Positions 20,879 through 30,703 of a stretch of 64,000 nucleotides of DNA are shown here, piece by piece (position 1 is the stretch's first letter; each line of letters opens with the position of its first letter). The notes under the pieces are model-generated. The model had not been told where the DNA came from. It made no database searches and saw only the letters and a list, made by a program, of their open reading frames with translations. The position numbers and the translations under genes were made by a program. The DNA is from an uncultured Oscillospiraceae bacterium (GTDB lineage Bacteria > Bacillota > Clostridia > Oscillospirales > Oscillospiraceae): NCBI GenBank assembly GCA_944382965.1, contig CALWOA010000007.1, positions 1 to 64,000 on the forward strand, in the 5' to 3' direction.

Positions 20879-23800
20879 TTACAGCAGGTTGTCGGTATGC
20901 ACCCAGCCCTTATCGGTACGGGCCATTTTGCCGACGATTTCATAAATGTCCACAACAGACATTCTTGCATAGGTGCCGGCAGTCTCTTTGCCATTTACAT
21001 CCTTGTAGATGATGGTGTTATCCTGATACACAACCCGGGCATCCACTGCACCTTCAATGCAGGGAGTCAGGTCAACATAGTACAGGTAAACCCAGCCTGC
21101 ATCGCAGCGGCCCCAAGCCATATTCTCAGAAATTGTGGTCTCATAAACCACCAGGCTTGCGCCACGCTTCAAGGTGGTAGTGATGCTGCTGCCAGTGGAA
21201 GCAGTAGAACGAACATTCAGTTCCTCGGTATTGATAACCTTGCCGGTGTAGCGGTAACCGCCGCTGTTGTTCACAAAGCCGCCATCACCAGTGTTCCCAT
21301 TATCACCAATCGGAGGTGTGGTGGGAGTGGTGGGGGTAGTGGGTTTCTCTTCCGGAATGGTCACCGCGCCGGGGGTAGCGTAGGCCAGACTGATCCAGCC
21401 TTCACCCTTATCGCTCTCAATGAATCCCCAGACATTACCCAGGACAACCTTCAGCTGTGTCACAGTCACCTGATCGCCCTTAGACAGTTTGAATCCTGCC
21501 TTATCCTGATCCGTACCCGGTTCCTTACGCACATTCAACGTATCAGTTTCGGTAACGGTATAGGTCTTCTCGTCCAGAGTATCCAGCTTCAAATTCTCAG
21601 CGGGATTCTGGATATAGCCATCATTCACACGAGCCCAATAGGTAGTGGTGTAGACAGCCACAGTTTCTCCGTTTTCATTCTGCTTCTCGCCTGTTTTGGT
21701 CTTCACAGACCGCAGTTCATGAATGGTCACGGGATCGCCCTTGCCCAGGGTACGAACAGTCTCGGAGTTGGAATCTGTAGTCTTGTGCACAGAAACCTTC
21801 GTGTTGGCAGTACCGGTGTAAATTGCACTTTCCGTGACAGTACCGGAGCCGCCGGTGCTGCCGCCGGAAGAACCAGAGCTGCCGCCTTCAATGGGATAGT
21901 TGGAAATCATGGTAACGTAGTCCATGCAGATCCAGCCCTTTTCCGTCTTGCCCCACTTGCTTGCGCCGCCGGTCTTCACTTCCGTGATCTCCACCTTGGT
22001 ACCTGTCAGAAGCTTGCCGACCAAACCGTAGCCGATGCCAGGGCCGGAACGGACATTCACGCCGGTATAGGTGTTGGCCACAATGCCGGTGCCGGTTTCC
22101 ACTGTGGTGCTGCCGGAGTTGCCGCTGCCGGAACTACCGGAGCTGCCACTGCCGGAGGTGCTGCCATCCCGGACATCCAGATAGTCGCCGTATACCCAGC
22201 TGCCGGTATCGGGATTCTTGTCCACATCCACATCCAGCTCGTACCAACCGTCCTTCTCGCGCAGGACGTTGTAGGTAGAGCCACGGCTCAGCTTACCGAT
22301 CAGTTTGCCGTAAGTAGCGCCGGTATTGCGCACATTTACAGAATCGGTATTGATAATGGTAGCAATCTTACCGGTGGGAGATGTCGTACCGTCTTCATCG
22401 TCTTCATCCAGAGAAGGAATACCGTTACGGGACACATACTTGCTGGCCAGGTTCACCCAGCCCTTGGTTACACCCTCCTCGTTTATCTCCTCAGCGTAAC
22501 CCCAAATGGTCTCACCCACTACAACAATCTGGTGGGAATCATTGACATTGAACTCAACACCCTTGCTGAGTGTGCTCACCCGTGCTGCATCGGTGGAAGG
22601 ATTCTCACGAACCGTAACCGTGTCAGCCGCAGTAACGTATTTCGCGATGTCCAGATTGACATCCTTGGGAGTACCCTTCTTGTCGGAGATCATAACCCAA
22701 CCCTTGGAGGTCTTGCCCCAAGTATTGCCCTTGCTATCCCGAGTCAGGTTGGTAACTGTCACAGCAGTATCCACACCAACCTTGATTTGCTCTGCATCTT
22801 CCGAGGGGGATGCGTATACACATTCGGTATTCATCTTTCCAGTAAAAGCATAAGCTGTCAGGCCCAGATCACTGGAAGTGCCTTCATCGGACAGGTTAGA
22901 AACTTCTGCGTAAGTCAAGCAGAACCAACCGCTCTTGCAGCGGCCCCAACGGATGCCGTTTACGTACTTGGTTTCATACAGGTCAACCTGAGTGCCGTCG
23001 GGCAACGCACCCACGATCTGATTGTCAGTGCCGGCATCACTGCGGACATTGACATAGCCATTTACCCGAATAGTTGCTTTCGCCACAACCTTGGAATTAT
23101 CGGAGCCACCCTGATCCTTAACGGACTCATAGTTGGTGTACATCAGAGCAACCCAGCACACAGGAGTGTTGTCCGTTGCGCTCTTGGCAACCTGGCCCCA
23201 CAGGAAGCCGTCGCCATTGGCAGTGTTGATAATACGCAGCTTATCGCCTTGCTTATAGGAGCCAACCTGAGCACTGAAGATACTTGCATTCGCACGGGAG
23301 TTCACATAGGAGTTGGTAACAGTAACAGTCAAATCCATAGCCAGTCCGGTGTCACCAGAAGTGATACCGCCGTTGACCGTTGTCTTGAATTTCACCCAGT
23401 CCTCCCGCTTTGCCTCGGGAGCAGACACGCGACCCCAGCGAACACCCTTCTGGTCCACGAAGTCCTTATAGATCCAAATTAAATCATCGTCGTCAGCCTG
23501 CAAAGTCTTATTACGCTTATCTCCGCCAACCTTCTTATACAGGGTCTTGGAAGCCAGGTCGGATACAGGCACCTGATAATAGACCGGGTTAACGCTATCA
23601 TAATTGTTCTGCCAGCGAGCTACCAGTGTGGCGCCATCATGGCTCTGGGTAACCTTGGTAATCATCTCGCCCATCTCGCCCATCTCGCCGTCTTCCTTGT
23701 CCAGATACCAGCCCATGAAGATCTGACTGCCGTTGGTCGGAACGGCATCCACAGGCTGAGCGGTGGCAACATCATAATACCGGGTAGTTGCGCCCGACAC

Positions 23801-24385
23801 ACTGCCGCCATTGGGATCCAGTTTCACCATGATGAACTGGGCGGGCTTGGAGATGGAATACACGCCGTTGAGGTACATGTTGGCCTCCACCATCCGGCGC
23901 TGGTCATCTGCCGTGCTGCTGTCCCACCAGCAGATGGCGTTGAGGAATTTGCTTCCGGTAGCGCCGCTGGTAACGGCCGCCTGCAAATCACCGGTGCCGT
24001 TGGCCCAAGCCGTGCCGTTGGCGAAGGAGAACAGAACCAAAGCATCATGCTTCTGCTGATTCAGGCTCAGGCCCTTTCTGCTGGCAAAGCTGTTGATGGC
24101 CTCGTCCAGAGTTTCCAGTTCTTTGCGCAGAGCCGCATCTGCCTTGGCCTGAGTGATGGTATGCTTGCCATTACCATGCTTCCCATCCTTCTGGGTGCAG
24201 CGAGTACCATAGCCAATATAACCATTCTCATCACACTTGTCAGAGAAACTCTCCAACTGCTTCAAAACCGTGATTGCTCTTTCACTGATTTTGAGCGTAG
24301 CTGCTGATGCAGTCAAAGCCGTGGCAGGGACCAGGCTGACCAGCATAAGCAGAGTCAATAATAAGCACACAAGTCTCTTCTTCAT
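20879..24385 (-). CDS. secreted lysozyme-like protein with InlB-type repeat and about eleven SH3-like modules
   Basis: An 1168-residue exported protein. A signal peptide (KKRLVCLLLTLLMLV...ALTASAA, residues 1-29) is followed by a T4-lysozyme-like (GH24) domain at about 33-180, with E45 in LKQLESFSDKCDENGYIGYG and D52 as candidate catalytic residues. Residues about 185-260 look like a Listeria-Bacteroides InlB B repeat (KLDPNGGSVSGATTRYYDV...GWYLD). The rest is a chain of SH3b-type modules, recognisable by repeated (V/L)NVR(S/K)..., (K/R)G, and W-G-(R/K/Y)...GW(V/I) motifs, with Ser-Gly and Thr-Pro-rich linkers at about 760-780, 850-870 and 1020-1045. It probably binds and cuts peptidoglycan or hydrolyses it at the cell surface; no sortase motif or S-layer domain is seen. 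It has its own promoter and terminator. Confidence 0.85.
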   Translation of the reverse strand: MKKRLVCLLLTLLMLVSLVPATALTASAATLKISERAITVLKQLESFSDKCDENGYIGYGTRCTQKDGKHGNGKHTITQAKADAALRKELETLDEAINSFASRKGLSLNQQKHDALVLFSFANGTAWANGTGDLQAAVTSGATGSKFLNAICWWDSSTADDQRRMVEANMYLNGVYSISKPAQFIMVKLDPNGGSVSGATTRYYDVATAQPVDAVPTNGSQIFMGWYLDKEDGEMGEMGEMITKVTQSHDGATLVARWQNNYDSVNPVYYQVPVSDLASKTLYKKVGGDKRNKTLQADDDDLIWIYKDFVDQKGVRWGRVSAPEAKREDWVKFKTTVNGGITSGDTGLAMDLTVTVTNSYVNSRANASIFSAQVGSYKQGDKLRIINTANGDGFLWGQVAKSATDNTPVCWVALMYTNYESVKDQGGSDNSKVVAKATIRVNGYVNVRSDAGTDNQIVGALPDGTQVDLYETKYVNGIRWGRCKSGWFCLTYAEVSNLSDEGTSSDLGLTAYAFTGKMNTECVYASPSEDAEQIKVGVDTAVTVTNLTRDSKGNTWGKTSKGWVMISDKKGTPKDVNLDIAKYVTAADTVTVRENPSTDAARVSTLSKGVEFNVNDSHQIVVVGETIWGYAEEINEEGVTKGWVNLASKYVSRNGIPSLDEDDEDGTTSPTGKIATIINTDSVNVRNTGATYGKLIGKLSRGSTYNVLREKDGWYELDVDVDKNPDTGSWVYGDYLDVRDGSTSGSGSSGSSGSGNSGSTTVETGTGIVANTYTGVNVRSGPGIGYGLVGKLLTGTKVEITEVKTGGASKWGKTEKGWICMDYVTMISNYPIEGGSSGSSGGSTGGSGTVTESAIYTGTANTKVSVHKTTDSNSETVRTLGKGDPVTIHELRSVKTKTGEKQNENGETVAVYTTTYWARVNDGYIQNPAENLKLDTLDEKTYTVTETDTLNVRKEPGTDQDKAGFKLSKGDQVTVTQLKVVLGNVWGFIESDKGEGWISLAYATPGAVTIPEEKPTTPTTPTTPPIGDNGNTGDGGFVNNSGGYRYTGKVINTEELNVRSTASTGSSITTTLKRGASLVVYETTISENMAWGRCDAGWVYLYYVDLTPCIEGAVDARVVYQDNTIIYKDVNGKETAGTYARMSVVDIYEIVGKMARTDKGWVHTDNLL
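23660..23688. repeat. 9-bp tandem repeat inside the secreted protein gene
   Basis: Three consecutive copies of a 9-base unit (ATCTCGCCC on the plus strand) encode GEM-GEM-GEM in the InlB-repeat-like domain. Copy number could vary by slippage in frame. Confidence 0.7.
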
Positions 24386-24421
24386 AGCTACTTACTCCTT
24401 TTTTCTTATGTAAGTAACGGT

Positions 24422-24450
24422 ATTATAACAGACCTGATTACAAAATGCAA
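24422..24450 (-). promoter_or_regulatory. promoter of the secreted SH3-repeat protein gene
   Basis: On the minus strand TTGCAT (24445-24450), 17 bp, TATAAT (24422-24427), 36 bp from the start codon. Confidence 0.75.
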
Positions 24451-24621
24451 CCCCTTTTTTCTAAAAAATTACATTTCTGTTACTAATTATTTCTTAAGAT
24501 TGTAACCTTTTTCTTAAAACAAGGCCAACAAGGTATTTCGTTTACATTTCTCCTTTTTTAATTTAAGGAATCAGAAATATTTTGTCTACCTTTGTTACAA
24601 TTTTTCCCTTGGGATTTGGGA

Positions 24622-24650
24622 TTGACTTTCCCTGCGCCGCTTTGTATACT
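24622..24650 (+). promoter_or_regulatory. mnmA promoter
   Basis: TTGACT (24622-24627), 17 bp, TATACT (24645-24650). Between this and the divergent promoter at 24422-24450 the DNA is AT-rich and shows no gene. Confidence 0.75.
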
Positions 24651-24684
24651 CGGTAACAAATAAACCCCGATCGGAGGAAAACAC

Positions 24685-25767
24685 ATGGCGCAAAAGAAGG
24701 CAATGATCGGCATGAGCGGCGGCGTGGACAGTTCTGTGGCCGCTTACCTGATGCTTCGCAGCGGCTGCAGCTGTATCGGCGCCACCATGCGGTTGTATGA
24801 TAACGCCTTGCTTCCGGACAATTCCGGAACTTGCTGCTCTTTAGATGACGTGGAAGATGCCCGCAGTGTAGCATATCGGCTGGGAATTTCCCACTATGTC
24901 TTTAACTTCAAGGAAGCTTTCGAACAGCAAGTGATTCAAAAATTCGTCTCCAGCTACGAATGCGGCCTTACTCCCAACCCCTGTATTGACTGCAATCGCC
25001 ATCTGAAATTCCGCGCTCTACTGGACCGGGCGCTGATCTTAGGCTGCGATTATGTGGTATCCGGACACTATGCCCGGATTCGCCAGGATAAAGAAAGCGG
25101 CCGCTATCTTCTGTGTAAGGCCAAAGATGCAGCCAAAGACCAGACCTATTTTCTGGCCTGTTTGGATCAGGAGCAGATGTCCCACATTCAGTTCCCCTTG
25201 GGTGATCTGACAAAGGAAGAGGTCCGGCAAATCGCAGCAGAGCAAGGCTTTCTCAACGCCCGCAAGCATGACAGTCAGGATATTTGCTTTGTTCCCGATG
25301 GGGATTACGCTGCTTTCCTCTCCCGCTACACCGGCAAAACCTATCCGACCGGAGATTACCTGGATCTCGACGGCAAGGTGGTGGGCACCCACCGGGGTGC
25401 GGTGTGCTACACACTGGGTCAGCGCAAGGGCCTGGGCATCGCCCTGGGCGAACCGGTTTATGTCTGCAAAAAGGACATGGAGCACAACACCGTCACTGTC
25501 GGCCCCAACGAAGCGCTGTTTTCTTCCGCCCTTTTGGCCGGGGATTGGAACTGGTTCCCTTTCCCCACTTTGACGGAACCACTGAGCGTCACCGCCAAAA
25601 TCCGCCACTCCCAGCACGAGCAAAGTGCCACCGTGTACCCAGAGGCAGACGGCATGGCCAGAGTAGTGTTTGACGCACCACAGCGAGCCATCACCCCAGG
25701 ACAAGCTGTGGTGCTCTACCAAGGAGATATGGTCATCGGCGGCGGCACCATTACCCAAGCGCTGTAA
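24685..25767 (+). CDS. mnmA: tRNA-specific 2-thiouridylase MnmA
   Basis: A 360-residue MnmA, which adds sulfur at position 2 of wobble uridine-34 in tRNA(Lys/Glu/Gln). The PP-loop SGGVDSSV is at residues 11-18; the two catalytic cysteines are visible in NPCIDCN (C100 or C103 region) and SQDICFVPDG (about C198). RBS CGGAGG precedes the ATG. It acts on the same base as MnmE (2882-4243), and needs a cysteine desulfurase such as the one at 4280-5407. Confidence 0.97.
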   Translation: MAQKKAMIGMSGGVDSSVAAYLMLRSGCSCIGATMRLYDNALLPDNSGTCCSLDDVEDARSVAYRLGISHYVFNFKEAFEQQVIQKFVSSYECGLTPNPCIDCNRHLKFRALLDRALILGCDYVVSGHYARIRQDKESGRYLLCKAKDAAKDQTYFLACLDQEQMSHIQFPLGDLTKEEVRQIAAEQGFLNARKHDSQDICFVPDGDYAAFLSRYTGKTYPTGDYLDLDGKVVGTHRGAVCYTLGQRKGLGIALGEPVYVCKKDMEHNTVTVGPNEALFSSALLAGDWNWFPFPTLTEPLSVTAKIRHSQHEQSATVYPEADGMARVVFDAPQRAITPGQAVVLYQGDMVIGGGTITQAL

Positions 25768-25779
25768 TAATACCATTAT

Positions 25780-25809
25780 AAAAGGAGGAGCCTACCGGCT
25801 CCTCCTTTT
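25780..25809. terminator. bidirectional terminator between mnmA and yfhO-type genes
   Basis: Perfect 13-bp stem AAAAGGAGGAGCC / GGCTCCTCCTTTT (25780-25792 with 25797-25809), four-base loop. Confidence 0.9.
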
Positions 25810-25810
25810 G

Positions 25811-28543
25811 TTATTTCTGAAATTTGCCCCGCTTGCCGGTTTTGTCGATGGGTTTTCGTTGGTACTGCATCCATACCAACCAAGCAAATACAGCCGCGCA
25901 GACCAGGCTGACTTTCCAGCCCAGAGAGAAAGCTTGATTGCGATAGGTGCAGGAAACACTGTGCGCACCTTCCGTCAGTTCCACACCGATCATGCAGTCT
26001 CCCACCAGACGAATCTGGGCAGGTGCGCCATCCACACTTACGCTCCAATTTCCGTTTTGCGGAATGGACAGATACAGCAGTCCATCACGGTCACAGTCAA
26101 TGGTGCCTTCCACACGGGTACTGTCAAACCGGTTCAATTCCAAGGTGGAAGCGTTCAGAACTTCATACCCTTCCCAGAAATGCTCCTGATTCAAAATGGC
26201 AGCGTTCACCGTCATGGTGCTGCCTTCTCCTTTGTCACAGACAATCCGGATGTCCAGCACATCTCCGGTCTTCAAATCTCCCACTGCCAGCATCTGGGGC
26301 AGGCTGATACTCTCGCTGTACAACTCCACTCCATTGACACTGACATAGAAGTTGTTTCGCTCCGGCAGGTTCAGATGAATGCAAGCAAAACCGTCCCGGT
26401 CTGCAACATAGGTATACGTCACGTCCGAGCCACTGGTTGCCCCACTATAACGGCAGAAACCGCTGTTGTTGCTCTCGTCAATGGACACACCGTTTCCGGT
26501 AATGGTCACATTCTCCTCCGGGAAGCGGTGCCAAACCTCTCCGTCAAGCCCTGTTGCAGCAGCAAACAGGTCATCCTGGAACTGGAAAGCATTTGCCGAG
26601 GTATCGAAGGTGAGATCTGCCAGAGACAATTCTGCCAAGAATCCCAGGGGCAGGTAAGCCTGATTTTCCAGCAAGGTGGTATCTCCAAAAGAGTTGACCT
26701 CAGCAAACATGGAACTGGTTTTGTCCTTGCCGTCCCGCTCAATCATATATTTCAGCCCCAAGAACAGGTTGGACACCGGGGAACTTTCTTCAAACAGGTA
26801 CCGGTTGTAGGTGTTCTTGGCGCCATAACCAAGGGCCTGCATAAACAAGGTGGTTTTCACATTGGCGGAACTGGTAAAGGCAGAAACACCGTTATAGCCG
26901 TTCAGCGCCCCGTCATTCAGGGTCTGAGAATGGGTAGTTTCCGCCCGGAAGAAGGGGTTATACTTCTCTCGCTCGTACATATAGCGGATCACGGAAGCGG
27001 TATAGGTGGTGCCCTTGGGGTAGTTGGACACGCCGGTACCGGTAAAATACAGACCAAAGCAGATTAGGTTGGCAATCAACTCGATGCCCATAATGCCCCA
27101 CACCAGATTTCTGGAGCGTCTTCTCTGGCGGCTGCGCTCCGTGCGGATCTGGCTAACCAGCACCGGGTCGGCATCCTCCGGGATGTCCGCCTCCACGCTG
27201 CCGCAGAGCATCGCCAGCAGATACAGCACCAGGAACGCCCCGTTGTATACAAGATACAGCGGGAAATCCACTTCCCAGGAAAAAATGGTCAGAGGAATGG
27301 TTTCGGTCAATTCATTGGAACAGGCCAGAATTCCCGACGCCAGCACCCCGGCACCGATGATCTGCCAGGGAGAGAATTTTCGGCGCATCACCCAGGCCCG
27401 GTAGGCCATATACAGGACCACAAAGCTATACAGGAAGCTGAACCGGTAGGGAATCATATTGGTAAAGTGGAAGCCATGCCAGATATAGTCCAGCTGACGG
27501 ATGATGAAACTGACATTGAAAAACAGCAGCAGTACCACGGTGCAGATCTTTTCCCGCAGGGAAACACCCTTCGCCATCAAATACAGGAACATCAGCATCA
27601 CACTGATGATGCCGCAGTACACATTGGGCAGTCCTTCTTTGAAGTTCGGCTCCAAGGCGCCGCCCATATTGCCCGCCACCTGGCGCATGCCATCCAGCAG
27701 TCCCAGGAAGGTGTTGGAGCTGGCAATGTTCAGCCGGAAACCGGTGGGGAACTGGTTGACGCTGGACTGGGTGGTCTGCAGTGCCGCCAGAGCTGGCAGT
27801 TCCAGGATTGCGGTCATGCCGATAGCCAAAGCGGAGAACAAGGCAATCCGGCACAGATCCGTAAAGAACTTCTTCCATCCGCCCCAGCAGCAAATCTGGT
27901 AGACGAAGAACAGCAGGAATACGAAAATACAGGTAAAGAACCCGATATAGTAGTTAGCGAAAATGGAAGCAAACAGGCTCAGAGTATACAGCCGGAACTT
28001 TTTTTCCTTCAGCAGTGACACAGTTCCAAGAGCCACCAGCGGCAGCAGCGCAAAGGTATCCAGCCACATAATATTCCACTGAAATCCCAGCGCCCAGGCG
28101 CACAGCCCATAGAAGCCTCCGAACAAGGAGATAGAAAAATCATCCCTGCCGAACATCTTCTTCAGGAAAATGCCAAAGAACAGTCCGGCAAATCCCAGTT
28201 TGATCGGCACCAGCAAAGAGAAGAATTCCAGCAGCCACCCTTCCGGTACCAACACGCTGAGCAGATTCAGGGGTGACGCCAGATAGTAGGCAATCAGGCC
28301 CAGATAATCCATACCCATACCTACGCTCCAGGTATACAGCAATCCCTCGCCATTGCGCAAAGCCCGGCGGAAGGCTACGAAAAACGGATAGTACTGGTGA
28401 TACATATCCGAATACAGCATAGAATATTTGCCAAATGGCTCATACTGACTGATGAGCATTACAAACAGCATTCCCACGCACGGCAGGGCAAATGCCAGCG
28501 CCAGGTAGTTCCATTTGATCGGTTTCCTTTGGGCCAGTGTCAT
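25811..28543 (-). CDS. YfhO-family membrane protein
   Basis: A 910-residue polytopic membrane protein of the YfhO family (GT-C-like fold). About twelve hydrophobic helices occupy residues 10-540, with acidic and aromatic motifs such as YSDMYHQYYPFF (about 44-55) in the first external loop; a long extracytoplasmic beta-rich part follows, and one last helix (about 878-896) precedes a basic tail. In Bacillus YfhO is needed for lipoteichoic acid glycosylation, in Listeria a related protein for wall sugar; a role in moving or adding sugars at the membrane surface is inferred. The start at 28543 has GGAGGAA 7 bp upstream; the longer frame upstream is not needed. Confidence 0.88.
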   Translation of the reverse strand: MTLAQRKPIKWNYLALAFALPCVGMLFVMLISQYEPFGKYSMLYSDMYHQYYPFFVAFRRALRNGEGLLYTWSVGMGMDYLGLIAYYLASPLNLLSVLVPEGWLLEFFSLLVPIKLGFAGLFFGIFLKKMFGRDDFSISLFGGFYGLCAWALGFQWNIMWLDTFALLPLVALGTVSLLKEKKFRLYTLSLFASIFANYYIGFFTCIFVFLLFFVYQICCWGGWKKFFTDLCRIALFSALAIGMTAILELPALAALQTTQSSVNQFPTGFRLNIASSNTFLGLLDGMRQVAGNMGGALEPNFKEGLPNVYCGIISVMLMFLYLMAKGVSLREKICTVVLLLFFNVSFIIRQLDYIWHGFHFTNMIPYRFSFLYSFVVLYMAYRAWVMRRKFSPWQIIGAGVLASGILACSNELTETIPLTIFSWEVDFPLYLVYNGAFLVLYLLAMLCGSVEADIPEDADPVLVSQIRTERSRQRRRSRNLVWGIMGIELIANLICFGLYFTGTGVSNYPKGTTYTASVIRYMYEREKYNPFFRAETTHSQTLNDGALNGYNGVSAFTSSANVKTTLFMQALGYGAKNTYNRYLFEESSPVSNLFLGLKYMIERDGKDKTSSMFAEVNSFGDTTLLENQAYLPLGFLAELSLADLTFDTSANAFQFQDDLFAAATGLDGEVWHRFPEENVTITGNGVSIDESNNSGFCRYSGATSGSDVTYTYVADRDGFACIHLNLPERNNFYVSVNGVELYSESISLPQMLAVGDLKTGDVLDIRIVCDKGEGSTMTVNAAILNQEHFWEGYEVLNASTLELNRFDSTRVEGTIDCDRDGLLYLSIPQNGNWSVSVDGAPAQIRLVGDCMIGVELTEGAHSVSCTYRNQAFSLGWKVSLVCAAVFAWLVWMQYQRKPIDKTGKRGKFQK

Positions 28544-28680
28544 AGGGTTCCTCCAGTGAGACAGATTCCAGTATAGTCTACCACTTTTTCCCGTCGGGGT
28601 AAAGGTCTTGGCAAGGTTATTTTCCCCTTCTGGCTTTAATATTTTCTTAAGCCGAGGGCAGTTTTCCGGGCATCCTGCAC

Positions 28681-28711
28681 AAAAAGAAGGCACGCATCCC
28701 TGCGTGCCTTC
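28681..28711 (-). terminator. terminator after the PH-domain gene
   Basis: Perfect stem GAAGGCACGCA / TGCGTGCCTTC (28686-28696 with 28701-28711), U tract from 28681-28685 on the minus strand. Confidence 0.8.
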
Positions 28712-28734
28712 CTTTATATTTAAGGTATATGCAA

Positions 28735-29136
28735 TTAGGCTTCGCCGTCCGGATCGTCCGGTTCTCCGTCGCCGTCTGCGTCGGTGGTCATGATTTCTCC
28801 CAGCCGGACTCGGCGGGCAATCTTCACTTCCTCCACCTGACGGTGAATCAGTTCCTTGACAAACACCGGATCTTTCACATTCTTCAGCACCAGGTTGGGC
28901 ATGGTTTTATCCGAAGAGATCACCGTCACCGTTCCCACACCGAAAATCCGCTGCCACAGGCTGCGCCGGGTGTCGATGTCCCGGACCCGGTACAAAAGCA
29001 CCTCATCGTCCTTGATGCTCAGAAGGCCCACCGACAGAAACAGCCGATCCTCCGACAGGCTGTAGCGGGTAAAGCTCAGCGGCAGCCCAAAATAGCGTTT
29101 GCGGTCTTTCCACAGGTATTGAATGGTCACAGACAT
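28735..29136 (-). CDS. bacterial PH-domain protein (YdbS/bPH_2-like)
   Basis: A 133-residue protein with a single bacterial pleckstrin-homology-like fold: a basic N-terminus, the segment LPLSFTRYSLSEDRLFLSVG (about 18-37) and YRVRDIDTRRSLWQRIFGVGTV (about 49-70), which resembles the Y.DI.. R...QR.FG.G motif of bPH_2 proteins, though no membrane helix is present. The tail is acidic (DADGDGEPDDPDGEA). RBS AAGGAGGG. The role is unknown; relatives are often membrane-associated or help in cell envelope functions. It is 54 bp downstream of spoIVA on the same strand, so perhaps co-transcribed in sporulation. Confidence 0.78.
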   Translation of the reverse strand: MSVTIQYLWKDRKRYFGLPLSFTRYSLSEDRLFLSVGLLSIKDDEVLLYRVRDIDTRRSLWQRIFGVGTVTVISSDKTMPNLVLKNVKDPVFVKELIHRQVEEVKIARRVRLGEIMTTDADGDGEPDDPDGEA

Positions 29137-29190
29137 GGCGCAGCCCTCCTTTTTTCTATATATTACCCTGCCCCCTGGGACTTGTCAAGG

Positions 29191-30654
29191 TCAGAGAATC
29201 AGGCAGATCAGTCCTGTTGCCCCTTCGTTGACAATCCGGGTCAAAGTTCCCCGGAATTTTCCCCGGACGTCTTCGGGCATCTGTACCAGTTTGGCTGTCA
29301 GGCCTTCCTGGATCAGGTCATACACGGACTTTCCAAAAATATTGCTCTGCCACAGCTGCTCCGGGTCCTCCCCGGTCAGATGGGTAATCAGATCCCGGGA
29401 CTGCTTTTCATCCCCGACCATGGGACTGATTTCCGTATCGATGTCCACCCGCACCATGTGGATGGAGGGGGCTCCGGCCTTCAGCTTCACCCCAAAGGCA
29501 CCGCCTTTGCGGATGATTTCCGGGGTTTCCAGCTTCATCTCCTCCGCCGTGGGCATCACCACGCCGTAGCCGGTGGCCTTCACTGCGGACAAAGCATCAG
29601 AAATCTTGTCATACTCCTGCTTGACCCGGGCCAGCTCCATCAAAAGCGACAGCAGCTGGGCATCGTTCTCAATAGGAAGCCCCGCTTTGCTGCTGAGAAT
29701 TTCATAGTACAGCGTTTCCGGCAGAGCAATGACGCAGGTCACGGTGCCGTCGGCCAGATCCACGCTGCGCAGGGAATAATCCTGCACCACGTCCAGATCC
29801 TGAATCCCGCTGAGGGCCTGTTCTGCCTGGCCCAGAGTGCGGATCTCTCCGGAGCGCTGGAGCAGCGCCTGATAAATGCCGCTCTTAATGGGATGATCTG
29901 CTTCCAGGGCATCCAGCCACCGGGGCAGATGGACCCGCAGCTGGGTCATGGGGAAGCTGTAAAGCAGGGCCTTGAGCATCTGGGCAATGCCGCCCAAATC
30001 CAAACTCTGGCAGTCCGCCACCATGGGCTGGAGGCCAAAGTCCTGCTCCATCTGCCGCTTCACTTCCTGTGCCGCATCCCCACCGGGATTGCGGGAATTG
30101 ATAATCACCAGGAAGGGTTTTCCGGTTTTCTGCATGTCGCTGATGGCTTTTCGCTCTGCGGCAACATAGTCCTCCCGGGGAATGTCCGTAATGGTGCCGT
30201 CAGTAGTCACCACCAGGCCGATGGAGCTGTGGTCTTCCATCACCTTCTTGGTCCCCAGCTCCGCCGCTTCCGTCATGGGAATTTCATGGTCAAACCAGGG
30301 CGTGGTCACCATCCGGGGGCTGCCGTCTTCCTCCGCCCCCACGGCGCCGTTTACCATATAGCCTACCGAATCGATAAGCCGAACCCGCAGCTTGGCGGTG
30401 CCGTCGGGGGAAATCTCCACCGCCTCTTCCGGGACGAACTTGGGTTCCGAGGTCATAATGGTCTTTCCCGAGCCGCTTTGGGGCAGCTCATCCCGGGCCC
30501 GTTCCTTGCGATAGGGGTCGTCAATGCCGGGGATCACCAATTCTTCCATGATCCGCTTGATGAGGGTGGACTTTCCGGTTCGCACCGGGCCAACCACACC
30601 GATATAGACATTTCCGCCGGTTCGCATTCCAATGTCCTGATAAATTGTATCCAT
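29191..30654 (-). CDS. spoIVA: stage IV sporulation protein A
   Basis: A 487-residue SpoIVA, the ATP-driven polymerising protein that builds the base layer of the spore coat on the forespore surface in the mother cell. The P-loop is GPVRTGKSTLIKR (about 22-34); a Walker-B-like IDSVGYMVNGAVG segment follows (about 93-105). The C-terminus, where membrane and SpoVM contacts are made in Bacillus, is hydrophobic (EGATGLICLIL). Length is close to the Bacillus protein (492). Sporulation sigma-E control is expected; a candidate site is at 30704-30730. Together with the gerA-type gene it shows that the organism can form endospores. Confidence 0.97.
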   Translation of the reverse strand: MDTIYQDIGMRTGGNVYIGVVGPVRTGKSTLIKRIMEELVIPGIDDPYRKERARDELPQSGSGKTIMTSEPKFVPEEAVEISPDGTAKLRVRLIDSVGYMVNGAVGAEEDGSPRMVTTPWFDHEIPMTEAAELGTKKVMEDHSSIGLVVTTDGTITDIPREDYVAAERKAISDMQKTGKPFLVIINSRNPGGDAAQEVKRQMEQDFGLQPMVADCQSLDLGGIAQMLKALLYSFPMTQLRVHLPRWLDALEADHPIKSGIYQALLQRSGEIRTLGQAEQALSGIQDLDVVQDYSLRSVDLADGTVTCVIALPETLYYEILSSKAGLPIENDAQLLSLLMELARVKQEYDKISDALSAVKATGYGVVMPTAEEMKLETPEIIRKGGAFGVKLKAGAPSIHMVRVDIDTEISPMVGDEKQSRDLITHLTGEDPEQLWQSNIFGKSVYDLIQEGLTAKLVQMPEDVRGKFRGTLTRIVNEGATGLICLIL

Positions 30655-30703
30655 AGCCAGCCTCCTCTTCCGGCAGAAAATCCTCCTGCCATGGGTTTAC
30701 CAC

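Noticed and set aside
20897-23482. 861-residue plus-strand frame opposite the SH3-repeat gene
   Set aside because: Shadow of the repeated coding sequence on the other strand; no ribosome site and no family resemblance.
23660-23688. Short regular repeat considered as CRISPR-like
   Set aside because: Units are nine bases with no spacers and lie in frame inside a coding region.
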